From the NCBI RefSeq assembly GCF_004114535.1, contig NZ_LBJC01000015.1, forward strand, positions 62,001 to 126,000: 64,000 nt of DNA, written 5' to 3'. A program made the translations under genes and the position numbers. This stretch comes from Bradyrhizobium nanningense (GTDB lineage: Bacteria; Pseudomonadota; Alphaproteobacteria; Rhizobiales; Xanthobacteraceae). Below are positions 28,833 through 37,697 of the stretch, in pieces; the first letter of the stretch is position 1; every line of letters begins with the position of its first letter. Under the pieces are notes generated by a model. That model was not told the DNA's origin. It worked only from the letters and a program-made list of their open reading frames with translations, and searched no databases.

Positions 28833-29800
28833 CAACGTTTCTCCAGCAACTTGCCTGCCTGGACCACCATCGTCCCGCCGCGGCGGGAAACTTCCGACCC
28901 GTCGCAGTTGGTCAGAGTGTCGCCGTCGGCTGAATCCTGTTTCCTGACCGAGTATTGCTTTGTCTGACCACCAGAATGAACGACGACCGCTGCAGTCCGG
29001 CCGGCAATTGCATTCTGGCGGGCGATTTCCGGCGACACATCGCAGCTGGACATGGCACCAGTGTCCGCCGTGTCCCACTGCTCGACTGCTGCCCGTACCG
29101 CCAGGGAGAGCGTTCCGAGCTGCCTTGCGACTGTGATCTTCTTGACCTGGTCTGGCGCAAGCTCCAACGACACAGTCTGCGCTTGCTTGCCGGCAACCGA
29201 GCCCGCCACCGAGCTTACGGTTCGGCCGCCCTGCATAATCTCCTGGTCAATCGCGATGACTCGAACGTTGCCTAGAACGGTTTCGCTCAGGGCTCGACGC
29301 GCGGGATCTGCCTTCTCGAACACCTGGGTCAGCAAGACATCAACATGATCACCTGGCCTGATCAGCCCCGACACGCCGGACTCCTCATCCACCTTGATGC
29401 TGATTGCACGGCTATCCGGTGCCAAGACGCTGGCTAGGAAACCACGATCTCGAGGTCGCAATACGTCCTGCAAGGTGATCGGACTGCCAGCTTCAACGAA
29501 CTTGCGAATCAGAGAGCCGGGAAGTCCGGCCTTCGAGTCAGGTGTTTCTAGGATCGCCCCTGCAGGAAGGCGTTCAGGCGACACCGAGCGCACCGTGAAA
29601 TCTTCTTCGCGAGCCAATGTACCTTTCGACAGCGGACGTGCCGCAACAAAATACCCGACAGTCGAAGGAGGCGCCGGCCCCTGCTCTGTAACCGTTACCG
29701 GAACCTGCTTCGGCAGGTTCATGTTGTAGGCAATCAGCCCGAACGCGGTGGTTGCGAGCAAAAGCACCAGGATGATTGAGAGGCGCAACGCGGATGACAT
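28832..29800 (-). CDS. cpaB: Flp pilus assembly protein CpaB/RcpC
   Basis: 322 aa. N-terminal membrane helix, then an SAF domain 'VAARPLSKGTLAREEDFTVR' and 'LRPGDHVDVLL'-type 'GLIRPGDHVDVLLTQVF' sequence, followed by 'VSLELAPDQVKKITVARQLG', a family signature. Periplasmic partner of the secretin. Lies 1 bp after cpaA. Confidence 0.92.
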   Translation of the reverse strand: MSSALRLSIILVLLLATTAFGLIAYNMNLPKQVPVTVTEQGPAPPSTVGYFVAARPLSKGTLAREEDFTVRSVSPERLPAGAILETPDSKAGLPGSLIRKFVEAGSPITLQDVLRPRDRGFLASVLAPDSRAISIKVDEESGVSGLIRPGDHVDVLLTQVFEKADPARRALSETVLGNVRVIAIDQEIMQGGRTVSSVAGSVAGKQAQTVSLELAPDQVKKITVARQLGTLSLAVRAAVEQWDTADTGAMSSCDVSPEIARQNAIAGRTAAVVVHSGGQTKQYSVRKQDSADGDTLTNCDGSEVSRRGGTMVVQAGKLLEKR

Positions 29801-29801
29801 G

Positions 29802-30308
29802 TCAAAATCCTCTGCTCAAGATGGTCCAGATGCCACCGCACGCTATGGCGACGCCGTAAGGTAAGGGCGCATGTCGCACATGGCGCCAACGCTCGATCGC
29901 GTAGACGCGACGTGCGAGCGACGATCCGACTGGCGCCAGCTTCGGATATGGCAGGACGCGCATCATTAGATGCAGCAGGGCAAGAACGCCCCCCGCCAGC
30001 GAAGTTACGGTCAACAATTGGATCAGGCCCGTCGGCGTCAGGCCAATGGCCAAAGTTACCAGCAACTTGACGTCGCCCCCGCCAATCCCTCCACGCCGGT
30101 AAAGCGCGAGCAGCAGCACGAACAGGATCGTCGCGGCGATGAGGGATTGGGCAAGTTGCACCGGGCTGGCAAGCTGACCGGCGATCCCGAACAGCGCCAG
30201 CACGAGACAGACGTCATTTCGGATCAAACGGGTCGCGACATCGAGCATTGCGACATACAGCAGCAACAGGATTTCCAGTATCGAGGCGATGTAAGAAACC
30301 CAGCCCAT
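29802..30308 (-). CDS. cpaA: Prepilin peptidase CpaA/TadV
   Basis: 168 aa from ATG 30308. Aspartyl protease of the inner membrane that trims Flp-type pilins. First catalytic Asp in 'MLDVATRLIRNDVC', second in 'RRGGIGGGDVKLLVTLAIGL' (GxGD motif). Short form without the N-terminal methylase domain of PilD. Lies about 100 bp after the pilin gene. Confidence 0.92.
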   Translation of the reverse strand: MGWVSYIASILEILLLLYVAMLDVATRLIRNDVCLVLALFGIAGQLASPVQLAQSLIAATILFVLLLALYRRGGIGGGDVKLLVTLAIGLTPTGLIQLLTVTSLAGGVLALLHLMMRVLPYPKLAPVGSSLARRVYAIERWRHVRHAPLPYGVAIACGGIWTILSRGF

Positions 30309-30404
30309 GCATGCCTCGAGGAGGTGGAAGGCACACTCAAAATGGAGAGAGAACATTCGAGGGGGACACATTCCGATGCCCCCCTCTGGCGTCAGATGGC
30401 CGGA

Positions 30405-30614
30405 TCAAACTGCCGCAGTAAAAGCGGTGGTGATCGCCGTGATCCCGCCCGTCAGCGCCGTTCCGATCGCACCGCCAGCTCCAACGCCGAACACAGCTGA
30501 CACTGCACCGATGATGCAAACCGCGACGATGATGTACTCGAACGACACCACGCCATTCTGGTCGGCACGCAAGCGCTTCAAGGCGTCGGTGGTCTTGATG
30601 TAATACTGCAACAT
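30405..30614 (-). CDS. Flp family type IVb pilin
   Basis: 69 aa from ATG 30614. Short leader, then 'RADQNGVVSFEYIIVAVCII': Gly before the cleavage site and the Glu-Tyr pair that define Flp pilins, followed by a Gly/Ala-rich hydrophobic segment. The major pilus subunit; first gene of the locus. AT-rich DNA with a 10-bp inverted repeat lies about 100 bp upstream. Confidence 0.93.
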   Translation of the reverse strand: MLQYYIKTTDALKRLRADQNGVVSFEYIIVAVCIIGAVSAVFGVGAGGAIGTALTGGITAITTAFTAAV

Positions 30615-30709
30615 AGGAAAAACCTTTCTCTCGAGATGAAGCTTCAGACACCCTTGGCAAACTTCAGCGGCTGGGGGCGATGACCGCCTCGCCACCTTGC
30701 AAACTCTTC

Positions 30710-30739
30710 ATTAAATATTATTCTTAGTCAATATTTAAT
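30710..30739. promoter_or_regulatory. AT-rich 10-bp perfect inverted repeat upstream of the Flp pilin gene
   Basis: ATTAAATATT (30710-30719) and AATATTTAAT (30730-30739) are perfect inverted repeats with a 10-base spacer, placing the half-sites about two helical turns apart centre to centre. It sits 96-125 bp upstream of the pilin start inside a markedly AT-rich stretch (about 30700-30930). This fits an operator or a nucleoid-protein site controlling pilus expression. Confidence 0.55.
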
Positions 30740-31672
30740 AATCAGATTAGTTTAAAAACGTCGACCGATAACGCCGGATTTGACGACGCGTCGATAAAAA
30801 ATCTTTTTCTTACAATGGCATGCGAAATTAACCAACAATCCACTTGGATTACCGAAATAATACGGACATAATGAATCGCGCGACTTCTCTCCGTTCGGGC
30901 CTGTTAACTAGGCCTCCTTATATTAAATCACATGCGCGCCAATTTTCTGACCGCAAACGCGAGGGCCCCGGTCTCGGCGGCACGGTGCGAATCTGAGCGA
31001 CATGCGGGCCAGCGACGCGAAGCTTGTCCTCCGGCGCGGTCACGATCGGCGCCGGAGTTTTTCACGAACTCCAGCATTTGGGATCACTTACCCGGCTTGT
31101 TCAGAAGCAGGCATCCGCAGAATTGCTTGAGATTCTGGCCAGTACGGAGATCCCGAACTTGCCGCGCGACGGAGCAAGATGCGGGATGCGATCTGGCGAT
31201 TCAGTTGCGTCTGGTCCGTAGAGCAGTCCGGGACGGGCGATCCCGCTACTCGCTACAGCATCAATGAATTTCCTGCATGCGATGGCAGCGCTTGCATGTC
31301 TGGCGCGCTCACCTGCTTGATCGAATGACCCTGTAATTGCTGTTGCCAGTGGCCGGGAGATCTCCCTGCACTTGAGGAGTCCGCCTGCGAGAGGTCGGGT
31401 TCGAATCGATGGAGAGAATCCAGACTGAGGCCCCATCGTCCAGTTTCTGGTTCTGCAGCAAACGCCATCCTGCGGCGACCGCTGGAATAGATCGTCCGCT
31501 TTGCTCGCCCGAATATCCTATTCTACGACGAGGACGTGACCGACCTTTGCTCAAGGGTCTGCGCGCCGTATCGAATCGGCGAAGATACAACAACAAAGGA
31601 AAATGCGCGCAAGAGTGGTCGTGCTGCCTCCGACCAGAAAGCGTTGCACGAGACGCGCCTTGTTCTCTACCC
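30740..31672. other. Region without a recognised gene between pilus locus and island edge
   Basis: About 930 bases. The part next to the pilin is AT-rich and presumably promoter; the remainder is GC-rich with short open frames on both strands and no family signature. It is the last stretch of core chromosome before the tRNA-Lys remnant. Confidence 0.4.
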
Positions 31673-31704
31673 GGAAACGAAAAGCCCTGCATCAGCAGGG
31701 GCTT
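31673..31704 (-). terminator. Terminator downstream of tRNA-Lys 3' end
   Basis: On the minus strand, directly after the tRNA CCA end, AAGCCCCTGC-TGAT-GCAGGGCTTT forms a near-perfect stem (one mismatch or bulge) followed by TTCGTTTC. This is the layout of a tRNA gene terminator and shows that the DNA to the left of the tRNA fragment is the native downstream flank. Confidence 0.6.
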
Positions 31705-31708
31705 GGGA

Positions 31709-31753
31709 TGGTGGGCGCACCAGGGCTCGAACCTGGGACCCGCTGATTAAGAG
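31709..31753 (-). repeat. 3' half of tRNA-Lys(CUU): attachment-site remnant
   Basis: The minus strand carries the anticodon loop CTCTTAA (anticodon CTT), the 3' anticodon stem, variable loop, a perfect T arm (CCAGG-TTCGAGC-CCTGG), the 3' acceptor strand TGCGCCC, discriminator A and CCA. The sequence 5' of the anticodon loop does not complete the anticodon stem, D arm or acceptor stem, so only the 3' half is present. This is the usual product of tyrosine-recombinase integration in a tRNA gene. By polarity the inserted element lies to the right, and the complete tRNA-Lys should be at its far end, outside this window. Confidence 0.8.
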
Positions 31754-32134
31754 ATAGCCACGGGTTGAGAACAATCAATGACTTACTGGTCGCACCACTG
31801 GGCTTATCCGACTGAAAGTGGGCATTCGTCGCACGATCGTAGTGATTGCACTGCCGGATATCCGAACACGCGCTACTCGGACTTTACAGGGGTCAACTGC
31901 GACTACCAGCCATCGATCGATAGGTTCAAATCGGGGAGGCGCAACACCCGATCGCTGCGAAATGGAACTCGGGACGCGAGCGGCGCCTTTTCCGGAGTGC
32001 CGTCGCCGGTTACGCAAGAGTTGGTGGTTGCCGGGGCTCGCAACACCCGATTCTTGCGTTTGGTCGAGAGTACGATTCCGCGACGGGCTGCGTAGCGTAA
32101 GTCTTTCCTCTGGCCGACGGGATCCCAGGTCAGG

Positions 32135-32800
32135 CTACAGAAACAACGTTATTGCGTGCCGAGCCAGGATATTCCGCAGAGTCTGGAGCACATCAGACAG
32201 TGCGACAACATCTCTAGGCGCGCCAAGGCAAATGCGGCTTGCGCCGGGGTCGCCCTTCCCAACCGCGGCCGCAATGCGTGGGATCACAAGTATGCCGCGA
32301 CCGCGGGCGGCGGCGGCGGCAAATTGATCTGCGGACCACTCCTGAGGCAATGGCAACCATCCGTAGAAGGCCGGAAACTGGAGTTTTGCGGCTTTCGGAA
32401 AGATATGCAGGATCACGCGGTAGCGCTCAAGCGCCTGCAGGCGCCGCTCGCGCAGAAGCGTTTCAAGCTGACCGCCGTCGATCAGCCGCACCACCACCTC
32501 ACGCGGTATCGGAGCCACAAACCAGGCGGAGGCGTGCAGAAGGAGCTCAGTTTGAGCAGTGTAGGCTGCCGGGACCGCCAATGTGCCCAGCCGAAAGGCT
32601 GGCGCAAGACATTTGGAGTAGGACGTGACGTAGAAGGAGCGGGTTGGTGCCAACGACGCGATTGGCACAGGACGCTCGGTGAAGAAAAAACCGTAAACGT
32701 CATACTCTATTACGATCGAGCTGCTCATCGACTTCGGCGATGCGCTTCCGGCGAGCAAGACTCATGGTGCGAGCCGCGGGACTGTGTAAGGTCGGCATGC
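32135..32800 (-). pseudogene. C-terminal remnant of a MocR/GntR-type aminotransferase-like regulator
   Basis: The frame ending at 32135 encodes about 200 residues of a PLP aminotransferase fold: 'IVIEYDVYGFFF' (normally IEDDVYGF), 'FYVTSYSKCLAPAFRLG' with the PLP Lys, and 'FYGWLPLPQEWSADQF'. Just upstream another frame reads 'ARRKRIAEVDEQ', the segment expected before it, so a frameshift separates the two. The N-terminal winged helix and half of the fold are missing; the adjoining MFS gene begins where they should be. Non-functional relic at the island edge. Confidence 0.72.
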
Positions 32801-32870
32801 ACGGATGTGCAAATGTCGCTTGCTTTATGCGCAGCTTCGTAATTCTAGGGTGAGGGAATCTCCTCAACTG

Positions 32871-34079
32871 CTACCCGAGGTCAACGCCGTCCTGCGTGGG
32901 TTTCCGGCCCCGCATCTCACCGCGAAAGCTGTAGAGCCAAATCGTGCCCAGGGCATAAAGGGCGGCGATCGCCGCGAAAGCGAACGTGTTTTGAAGCCCT
33001 GATGTGCTGAGCAGAGCGCCAGCAAATGTGCCGAGCGCTTCTCCAATACCCATAGCGACAGCGTTAATGCCTAGCAAGGCGAGGTGATCCCTTCCTGGGG
33101 TATTCCGTACGAGCAATACAGACAACGATGGCAGGGCGACAATCTCCACAACTGTCAACAATACGACGGCGAGGTAAAGCGTAAACAAGTTCAGAAGGGC
33201 TGATAACAGCGCGAAGCACGCCGTGATCAGGACGGCCGATAAGATCAACATGTCGACGTCGTCTGCATGCGCGCGATCGAGCGTCTTCATTAACGGGATC
33301 GATGCCCCAACTACCAAGGCTGCATTGAGGGCGGCAATCGTCCAAACAATCTGCGGGCCTGCCAGCAAGCGGCCGAGTACGATCGGTGCAAATGAGAAGA
33401 TCTGGGCCAAAGCGAACCAAGTAAATGCAGTTGCAACGAATACCAGACGGAGGTCGAACCGCGTTATGCTGTGCAGCAGTGGCTTCCACCAACTGCCAGG
33501 GCGATCCGGAACGTGCAGACCCTTGCCCAACGAGGCATGGCAGAGCAGTCCAGCCAATAACATCACCACGCCGGTGAAGAGAAAAGGAGCGTTTGGTGCG
33601 ATTTGCACGTACATCAGGCTCGAGAGCAACGGTCCGAGCGTGGCGGCGATATTCGTTCCTACGGCGAACTTCGCCAGCGTCAAACGGACTGATCGATCTT
33701 CCACCAGGTGGACCGTAATGAGCCGCAGCAGGAGGCTGCAGGCGCCGTAAGAAGTGCCGACCAAAACCAGTCCGAGCGCGGTTCCGACAGGCGCGGCGCT
33801 CTCTGCCACCATTATATGGCCCGCGCCCATCACGAGATAGGCTATCGTCAGACCGTAACGGGTGGGCGTGCGATCAAGCAGCGGAGCGAACACGGCACGT
33901 GAGGCTCGCCCGGAAGCGGACAGCAGCAGCAAGAGAGTACCGACCTGAGCCGCCGAGAGGGATCGATCGAGAAGATAGAGGCCAAGCGCGGAGAGCGGCG
34001 CAAAGTAGCCGTAGTTGTTGAGGAAATTCAGAGCAAATACATTGCAGAATTTTCGCTGTGCGGGTTTCAGTTTCAGCAT
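32871..34079 (-). CDS. MFS transporter, probable exporter of the cluster product
   Basis: 402 aa with about twelve membrane helices. MFS layout with 'LNFLNNYGYFAPLSALGLY' in helix 1, a charged loop between helices 2 and 3 ('SGRASRAVFAPLLDRTPTRY') and a large central loop ('DRPGSWWKPLLH'). Last gene of the hydrazine-type operon, 17 bp after an ATP-grasp gene, so it probably exports the product or gives self-resistance. Confidence 0.88.
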   Translation of the reverse strand: MLKLKPAQRKFCNVFALNFLNNYGYFAPLSALGLYLLDRSLSAAQVGTLLLLLSASGRASRAVFAPLLDRTPTRYGLTIAYLVMGAGHIMVAESAAPVGTALGLVLVGTSYGACSLLLRLITVHLVEDRSVRLTLAKFAVGTNIAATLGPLLSSLMYVQIAPNAPFLFTGVVMLLAGLLCHASLGKGLHVPDRPGSWWKPLLHSITRFDLRLVFVATAFTWFALAQIFSFAPIVLGRLLAGPQIVWTIAALNAALVVGASIPLMKTLDRAHADDVDMLILSAVLITACFALLSALLNLFTLYLAVVLLTVVEIVALPSLSVLLVRNTPGRDHLALLGINAVAMGIGEALGTFAGALLSTSGLQNTFAFAAIAALYALGTIWLYSFRGEMRGRKPTQDGVDLG

Positions 34080-34096
34080 GGTGGCGCACAGGCTTT

Positions 34097-35323
34097 TTAT
34101 TGAACGGCGATGGTGACCGTCATAATCATACGGGCGAGCCGGTCATCGACTTCGCCAGCGCTTGCCCCGGTGGCAAGCACATGACCAACACGATCGAACG
34201 AGTGGCAGACAGGTTTCACGGTATCGCCGACCTTGATCGTCAACTCGGCACCGGCATAGCCGGGCATTTCGGCCAACCGGTCATATCCGGCTATTTGCCG
34301 CACCTTGCCAGCGGGCGGAAGGAAATATCGGATGCCGGCCGCGCCGTATCTTTCCGATGAAAGCATCACCAGGCCGGCCTCCGGGCACAGCATCTGGGCG
34401 AAGACGCTGCCGTAATACGCGATGCCGGTCACGTACTGGGTCAGGTGCGTAATGTAATCGCCTCCGGGTCGCGAATGAATTTCGCCCATGATGATCTCAC
34501 CGGTATCGCAAACCCAGAATTCCGCATGGAACATGCCGAAAGTCAGCCCGACGGCGTGAACGGCGCCCTGCACAAGGCTGATCGCGCGCTCACTCAGGGA
34601 AGGTGCGAGATCTGCCGGCGCGACATGGCCGCACTCGACGAAATTGCGATCACCGATCAGGAATTTTCGGGTCAGACTCAAGACCATCGGCAAGCGACGG
34701 ACACACACCCCTTCCGCGCTGAACTCTCGCCCCTGGACAAACGATTCGAGCAGGAATGGTCGCTCGGCCGACGGCCTAACCTGCGCCAACGCAACGGCAA
34801 CAGACGTCGCACTATCCAGCAGAAAGACGCTCTCACTGCCGTAACCGGTCATCGGCTTGAGAATAAGCCTGCGATACCGGCGCGAGAGCTCGGCGAACGC
34901 TCGATCGACCGCCTCGCCTGATCGGCACACCACCATTTCCGGCTGCGCAAACCCGGCTGCCCGCAACGTTTCGCGGCAAACCGACTTATTGGTGGTGCAC
35001 TCATGCGCACGTTCACCCGGGCCCCTGAATCCAAAGCGGCGAACAAGTCCGGCGATCGCCGGCTGCGCTTTCTCTTTGAAGCTGAATACTCCTGCAAGGA
35101 GCTCACGCCGGGGATAGGTACTGACCCAGTCGAGGCAGGCGCTCACATCCTCGAAATCGAGCGGATGGGCCTCATCGGCGAAATCCGACAGCTGACCGGC
35201 CGGCTCAAGACGCTCGGGCCTGTCCGTCAACACCACCCGCAGGCCTTGCGCGCGCGCCTGATCATAAACGTGGCGGGACTGAATCGCGCTTACTCCACCC
35301 AAGACCAGCAATTCTTTCTGCAT
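34097..35323 (-). CDS. ATP-grasp amino-acid ligase (ligase 1)
   Basis: 408 aa from ATG 35323 (a GTG lies two codons upstream). N-terminal 'LLVLGGVSAIQSRHVYDQAR' pre-ATP-grasp fold; ATP-grasp core with 'RLILKPMTGYGSESVFLL' (ATP Lys and Gly-rich loop), 'FLLESFVQGREFSAEGVCV' and the metal site 'IIMGEIHSRPGGDYITHL'. Resembles the L-amino-acid ligases that form peptide bonds through acyl phosphates. Its start lies inside the end of the preceding gene, overlapping by 62 bp. Predicted to couple an amino or hydrazino acid to another amino acid. Confidence 0.88.
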   Translation of the reverse strand: MQKELLVLGGVSAIQSRHVYDQARAQGLRVVLTDRPERLEPAGQLSDFADEAHPLDFEDVSACLDWVSTYPRRELLAGVFSFKEKAQPAIAGLVRRFGFRGPGERAHECTTNKSVCRETLRAAGFAQPEMVVCRSGEAVDRAFAELSRRYRRLILKPMTGYGSESVFLLDSATSVAVALAQVRPSAERPFLLESFVQGREFSAEGVCVRRLPMVLSLTRKFLIGDRNFVECGHVAPADLAPSLSERAISLVQGAVHAVGLTFGMFHAEFWVCDTGEIIMGEIHSRPGGDYITHLTQYVTGIAYYGSVFAQMLCPEAGLVMLSSERYGAAGIRYFLPPAGKVRQIAGYDRLAEMPGYAGAELTIKVGDTVKPVCHSFDRVGHVLATGASAGEVDDRLARMIMTVTIAVQ

Positions 35324-36455
35324 TGTCACCGGATCTATCCATTGTTATTGCCACACCTTGATGCGCCAACCATCTGAGCAGGCCTGGCGTCATCCGGGGC
35401 GTGATGATGTTTTCAGGGTAATGCAATCCGCTAACGGCGTTTCCGGCGCTGATCAGGCAGTTGATCAGGAAGATCACTGGCAAGCAGGTAGCAAGAGCCA
35501 TCGAGCGTATATCGGGGCGGTCGGTGAAATTAAGCCGCAAGCTGTGCATGTGCCGTCGTCCGTGCCGAAGCCCGGCGAGATCGATTGCTAGAAGCGTCAC
35601 TGTCTGTTCGCCTTCGGCCAGGCCAAGAGTCCGCTGAGCGGCGCGTTCGAAAAGCTGCTTTGAGGTGAGCCCGGTATCTCTATCTACGGCATCCTCGGCC
35701 AGGACGCCGAGATGGTGTAGCAACGCGACCACTTCGGCATGTCCCGTCCAACGCAACGTGCGTTGGTCGACATTGGCTCCCGGCCGAGACAATTTCGGAT
35801 ATTCCGATAGCCTCGGTTGCATCCCGTCATGCCAGTGCTCAAGAACTCCGATGTCGGGCCAGGCGAGCTGCTGAACATCGGAAAAGCGCGGAACGACGCA
35901 GAGGGCGCCATCGCGGATGCAATAGGCGTCGCGCTTCGCGAGCGGGAGGTGGGAAGTTCCGAAGAGCCTTTTGTAGCCGAGAGGATTGGCCGGGCGTGGC
36001 ACCACAATCCCACCGCAGCACATACGAAGGGATTGCACCTCCTGAGTGGATTCCAGCAAATAGCAGGCCAGGATCTCCGTCAGCCCCGGCTCCAGCCCGC
36101 AGGGCAGAACCACCGCAAGAGTCGGAGCTTGGATCAGCGCCTGCTGCACGCGTGGCATGTCCTTGTTAGCGGGCCGACTGATGCTCACAAGCAAGCCACG
36201 TGCAGCGCGGCCCGCCAGGCTCTCGATCACGCCGAGCGTTACCGGCCACGTGGCGGCACAGATTACGACGGGTGCGAGGCCTGCGTGCTGCGGCTGGTCG
36301 GTGCACAAGATCTCGCATCTCCACGCGTCTCGCGCAGCTGTGAGCGCGCTCATATCGCGATCGATGAGACGGACCGTCCACCGCGGAAACGCTTCGCGCA
36401 GCAGCGCTGCCATTCCCCTGCCCATCGTACCAGCGCCTATGACGTCAGCCTGCAT
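35262..36455 (-). CDS. Saccharopine-dehydrogenase-like oxidoreductase
   Basis: 397 aa. Rossmann start 'ADVIGAGTMGRGMAALL', then 'LRMCCGGIVVPRPANPLGYK' resembling the 'GG...P....NPLGYK' region of saccharopine-dehydrogenase-like proteins, and a C-terminal 'GLHYPENIITPRM'. Family members cleave or form secondary amines between lysine and a second acid. In the known hydrazine pathways a homologue (PyrL in pyrazomycin) splits the lysine-N-N-amino-acid adduct to release a hydrazino acid. The same role is likely here from context. Begins 3 bp after ligase 2. Confidence 0.8.
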   Translation of the reverse strand: MQADVIGAGTMGRGMAALLREAFPRWTVRLIDRDMSALTAARDAWRCEILCTDQPQHAGLAPVVICAATWPVTLGVIESLAGRAARGLLVSISRPANKDMPRVQQALIQAPTLAVVLPCGLEPGLTEILACYLLESTQEVQSLRMCCGGIVVPRPANPLGYKRLFGTSHLPLAKRDAYCIRDGALCVVPRFSDVQQLAWPDIGVLEHWHDGMQPRLSEYPKLSRPGANVDQRTLRWTGHAEVVALLHHLGVLAEDAVDRDTGLTSKQLFERAAQRTLGLAEGEQTVTLLAIDLAGLRHGRRHMHSLRLNFTDRPDIRSMALATCLPVIFLINCLISAGNAVSGLHYPENIITPRMTPGLLRWLAHQGVAITMDRSGDNAERIAGLGWSKRDSVPPRL

Positions 36456-36458
36456 GTT

Positions 36459-37697
36459 TCACTCGCGGGCGAAGACCGGGGTGATCGTCTTCGATACCCA
36501 ATCGAGATGCTTTGTGAGCAGTGCTTGGCTCGGCGCGGTGCTGATCACCGCGATCAGACGTTGAAGACGGAAATCGTTTGGCGGAAGCACAATGTGTGTA
36601 CCGACCGATGTTTCGACGATCGCCTGCTCAACCCAAGGGTGATCGAGAACCGCCTCAAGGCCATGGTAGCCGAGCAGCCGCCCCTCCTGTTGGGCCAAGA
36701 CGTAATGGATCCCTGCCACGCGCTGCGGCGCGGGCGGGGGGAGAGGCACCGTGCCCACTGCAATGCGAGCAAGGTTTTCGTAAAAGTCATATTGCAACGC
36801 AAGCGGGACAAGATGCGACGCGATGTAATCCCCGCCCGGCCGGGCAGCGACCTCAATGACCGTGAACTGCGGGCCGTCGTACTTGCCTTCGAGGTGGAAG
36901 GATGCATTGTCAAGACGCAGCGCCAGCACGCAGTCTTTGGCCTTTTCTTCAATCATGCCGCGCATCTCACCGTCGAGGTCGGCAGGGAAGATATGCCGCA
37001 CCTCTAGGCAATAAGGATCCGAGGTGAGCTTGTGCGTGATCCCGACAACGGTGACTTCACCGTGGGAGACGTATCCTTCCACACTCACTTCCTGCCCGGC
37101 GATATAACGTTCGGCCAGGAACGTGAGCGTTTCCCGGCGCAAGGTCGGGTCGTACGTCGGATTTCCGATCTTCTTGCTACTGGAATGAAAGACATCCAGG
37201 TCGGCAGACTCGCGAATGAGATAAATTCCGGTGCTGCCCGAGGCATTCAACGGCTTGACGATGACGGGGAGCCCCGCCACACCGATGAACTCTTCCAGAT
37301 CGCTATCATTGTGCAAAAGGCGGTGCGTGACGCCGGAAACCGACTGGGTTCGCTCGCGCAGTATCGATTTGTCCCGCACCCCAGACACGGATGCCCGCGG
37401 CAACCCGGGCAGCCGCAATTTCGCGGCAACGATGGCGCAGGCTTCGACAGCAGTTTCCGTAAAGCAGACTACACCGGCGATTTGGATAGAGTTTCTGAAC
37501 TCCTCGACCGCGCTCTCAAGCGAGTCAAGGCTCGCCGGATTGCATTGACGCCACTCGTCGACGTAGCTGGCAAGTTCCGGGGGCAGCGGCTGACCAAGCA
37601 CGGCAACGCGGTAACCGAGCCGATGCGCCGCTTCGAATGCACGAATGCTTTCTCGTATGAGTCGGCGATAATTGATATAGAGTAGAAACTCGGTCAT
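36459..37697 (-). CDS. ATP-grasp amino-acid ligase (ligase 2)
   Basis: 412 aa. 'LPVIVKPLNASGSTGIYLIR' carries the ATP Lys and Gly loop; 'FLAERYIAGQEVSVEGYV' and 'FTVIEVAARPGGDYIASHL' carry the metal and ATP residues. N-terminal part 'FLLYINYRRLIRESIRAFEA' is the pre-ATP-grasp fold. Only distantly similar to ligase 1, so two successive amide bonds are possible. Overlaps the cupin-MetRS gene by 4 bp. Confidence 0.88.
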   Translation of the reverse strand: MTEFLLYINYRRLIRESIRAFEAAHRLGYRVAVLGQPLPPELASYVDEWRQCNPASLDSLESAVEEFRNSIQIAGVVCFTETAVEACAIVAAKLRLPGLPRASVSGVRDKSILRERTQSVSGVTHRLLHNDSDLEEFIGVAGLPVIVKPLNASGSTGIYLIRESADLDVFHSSSKKIGNPTYDPTLRRETLTFLAERYIAGQEVSVEGYVSHGEVTVVGITHKLTSDPYCLEVRHIFPADLDGEMRGMIEEKAKDCVLALRLDNASFHLEGKYDGPQFTVIEVAARPGGDYIASHLVPLALQYDFYENLARIAVGTVPLPPPAPQRVAGIHYVLAQQEGRLLGYHGLEAVLDHPWVEQAIVETSVGTHIVLPPNDFRLQRLIAVISTAPSQALLTKHLDWVSKTITPVFARE

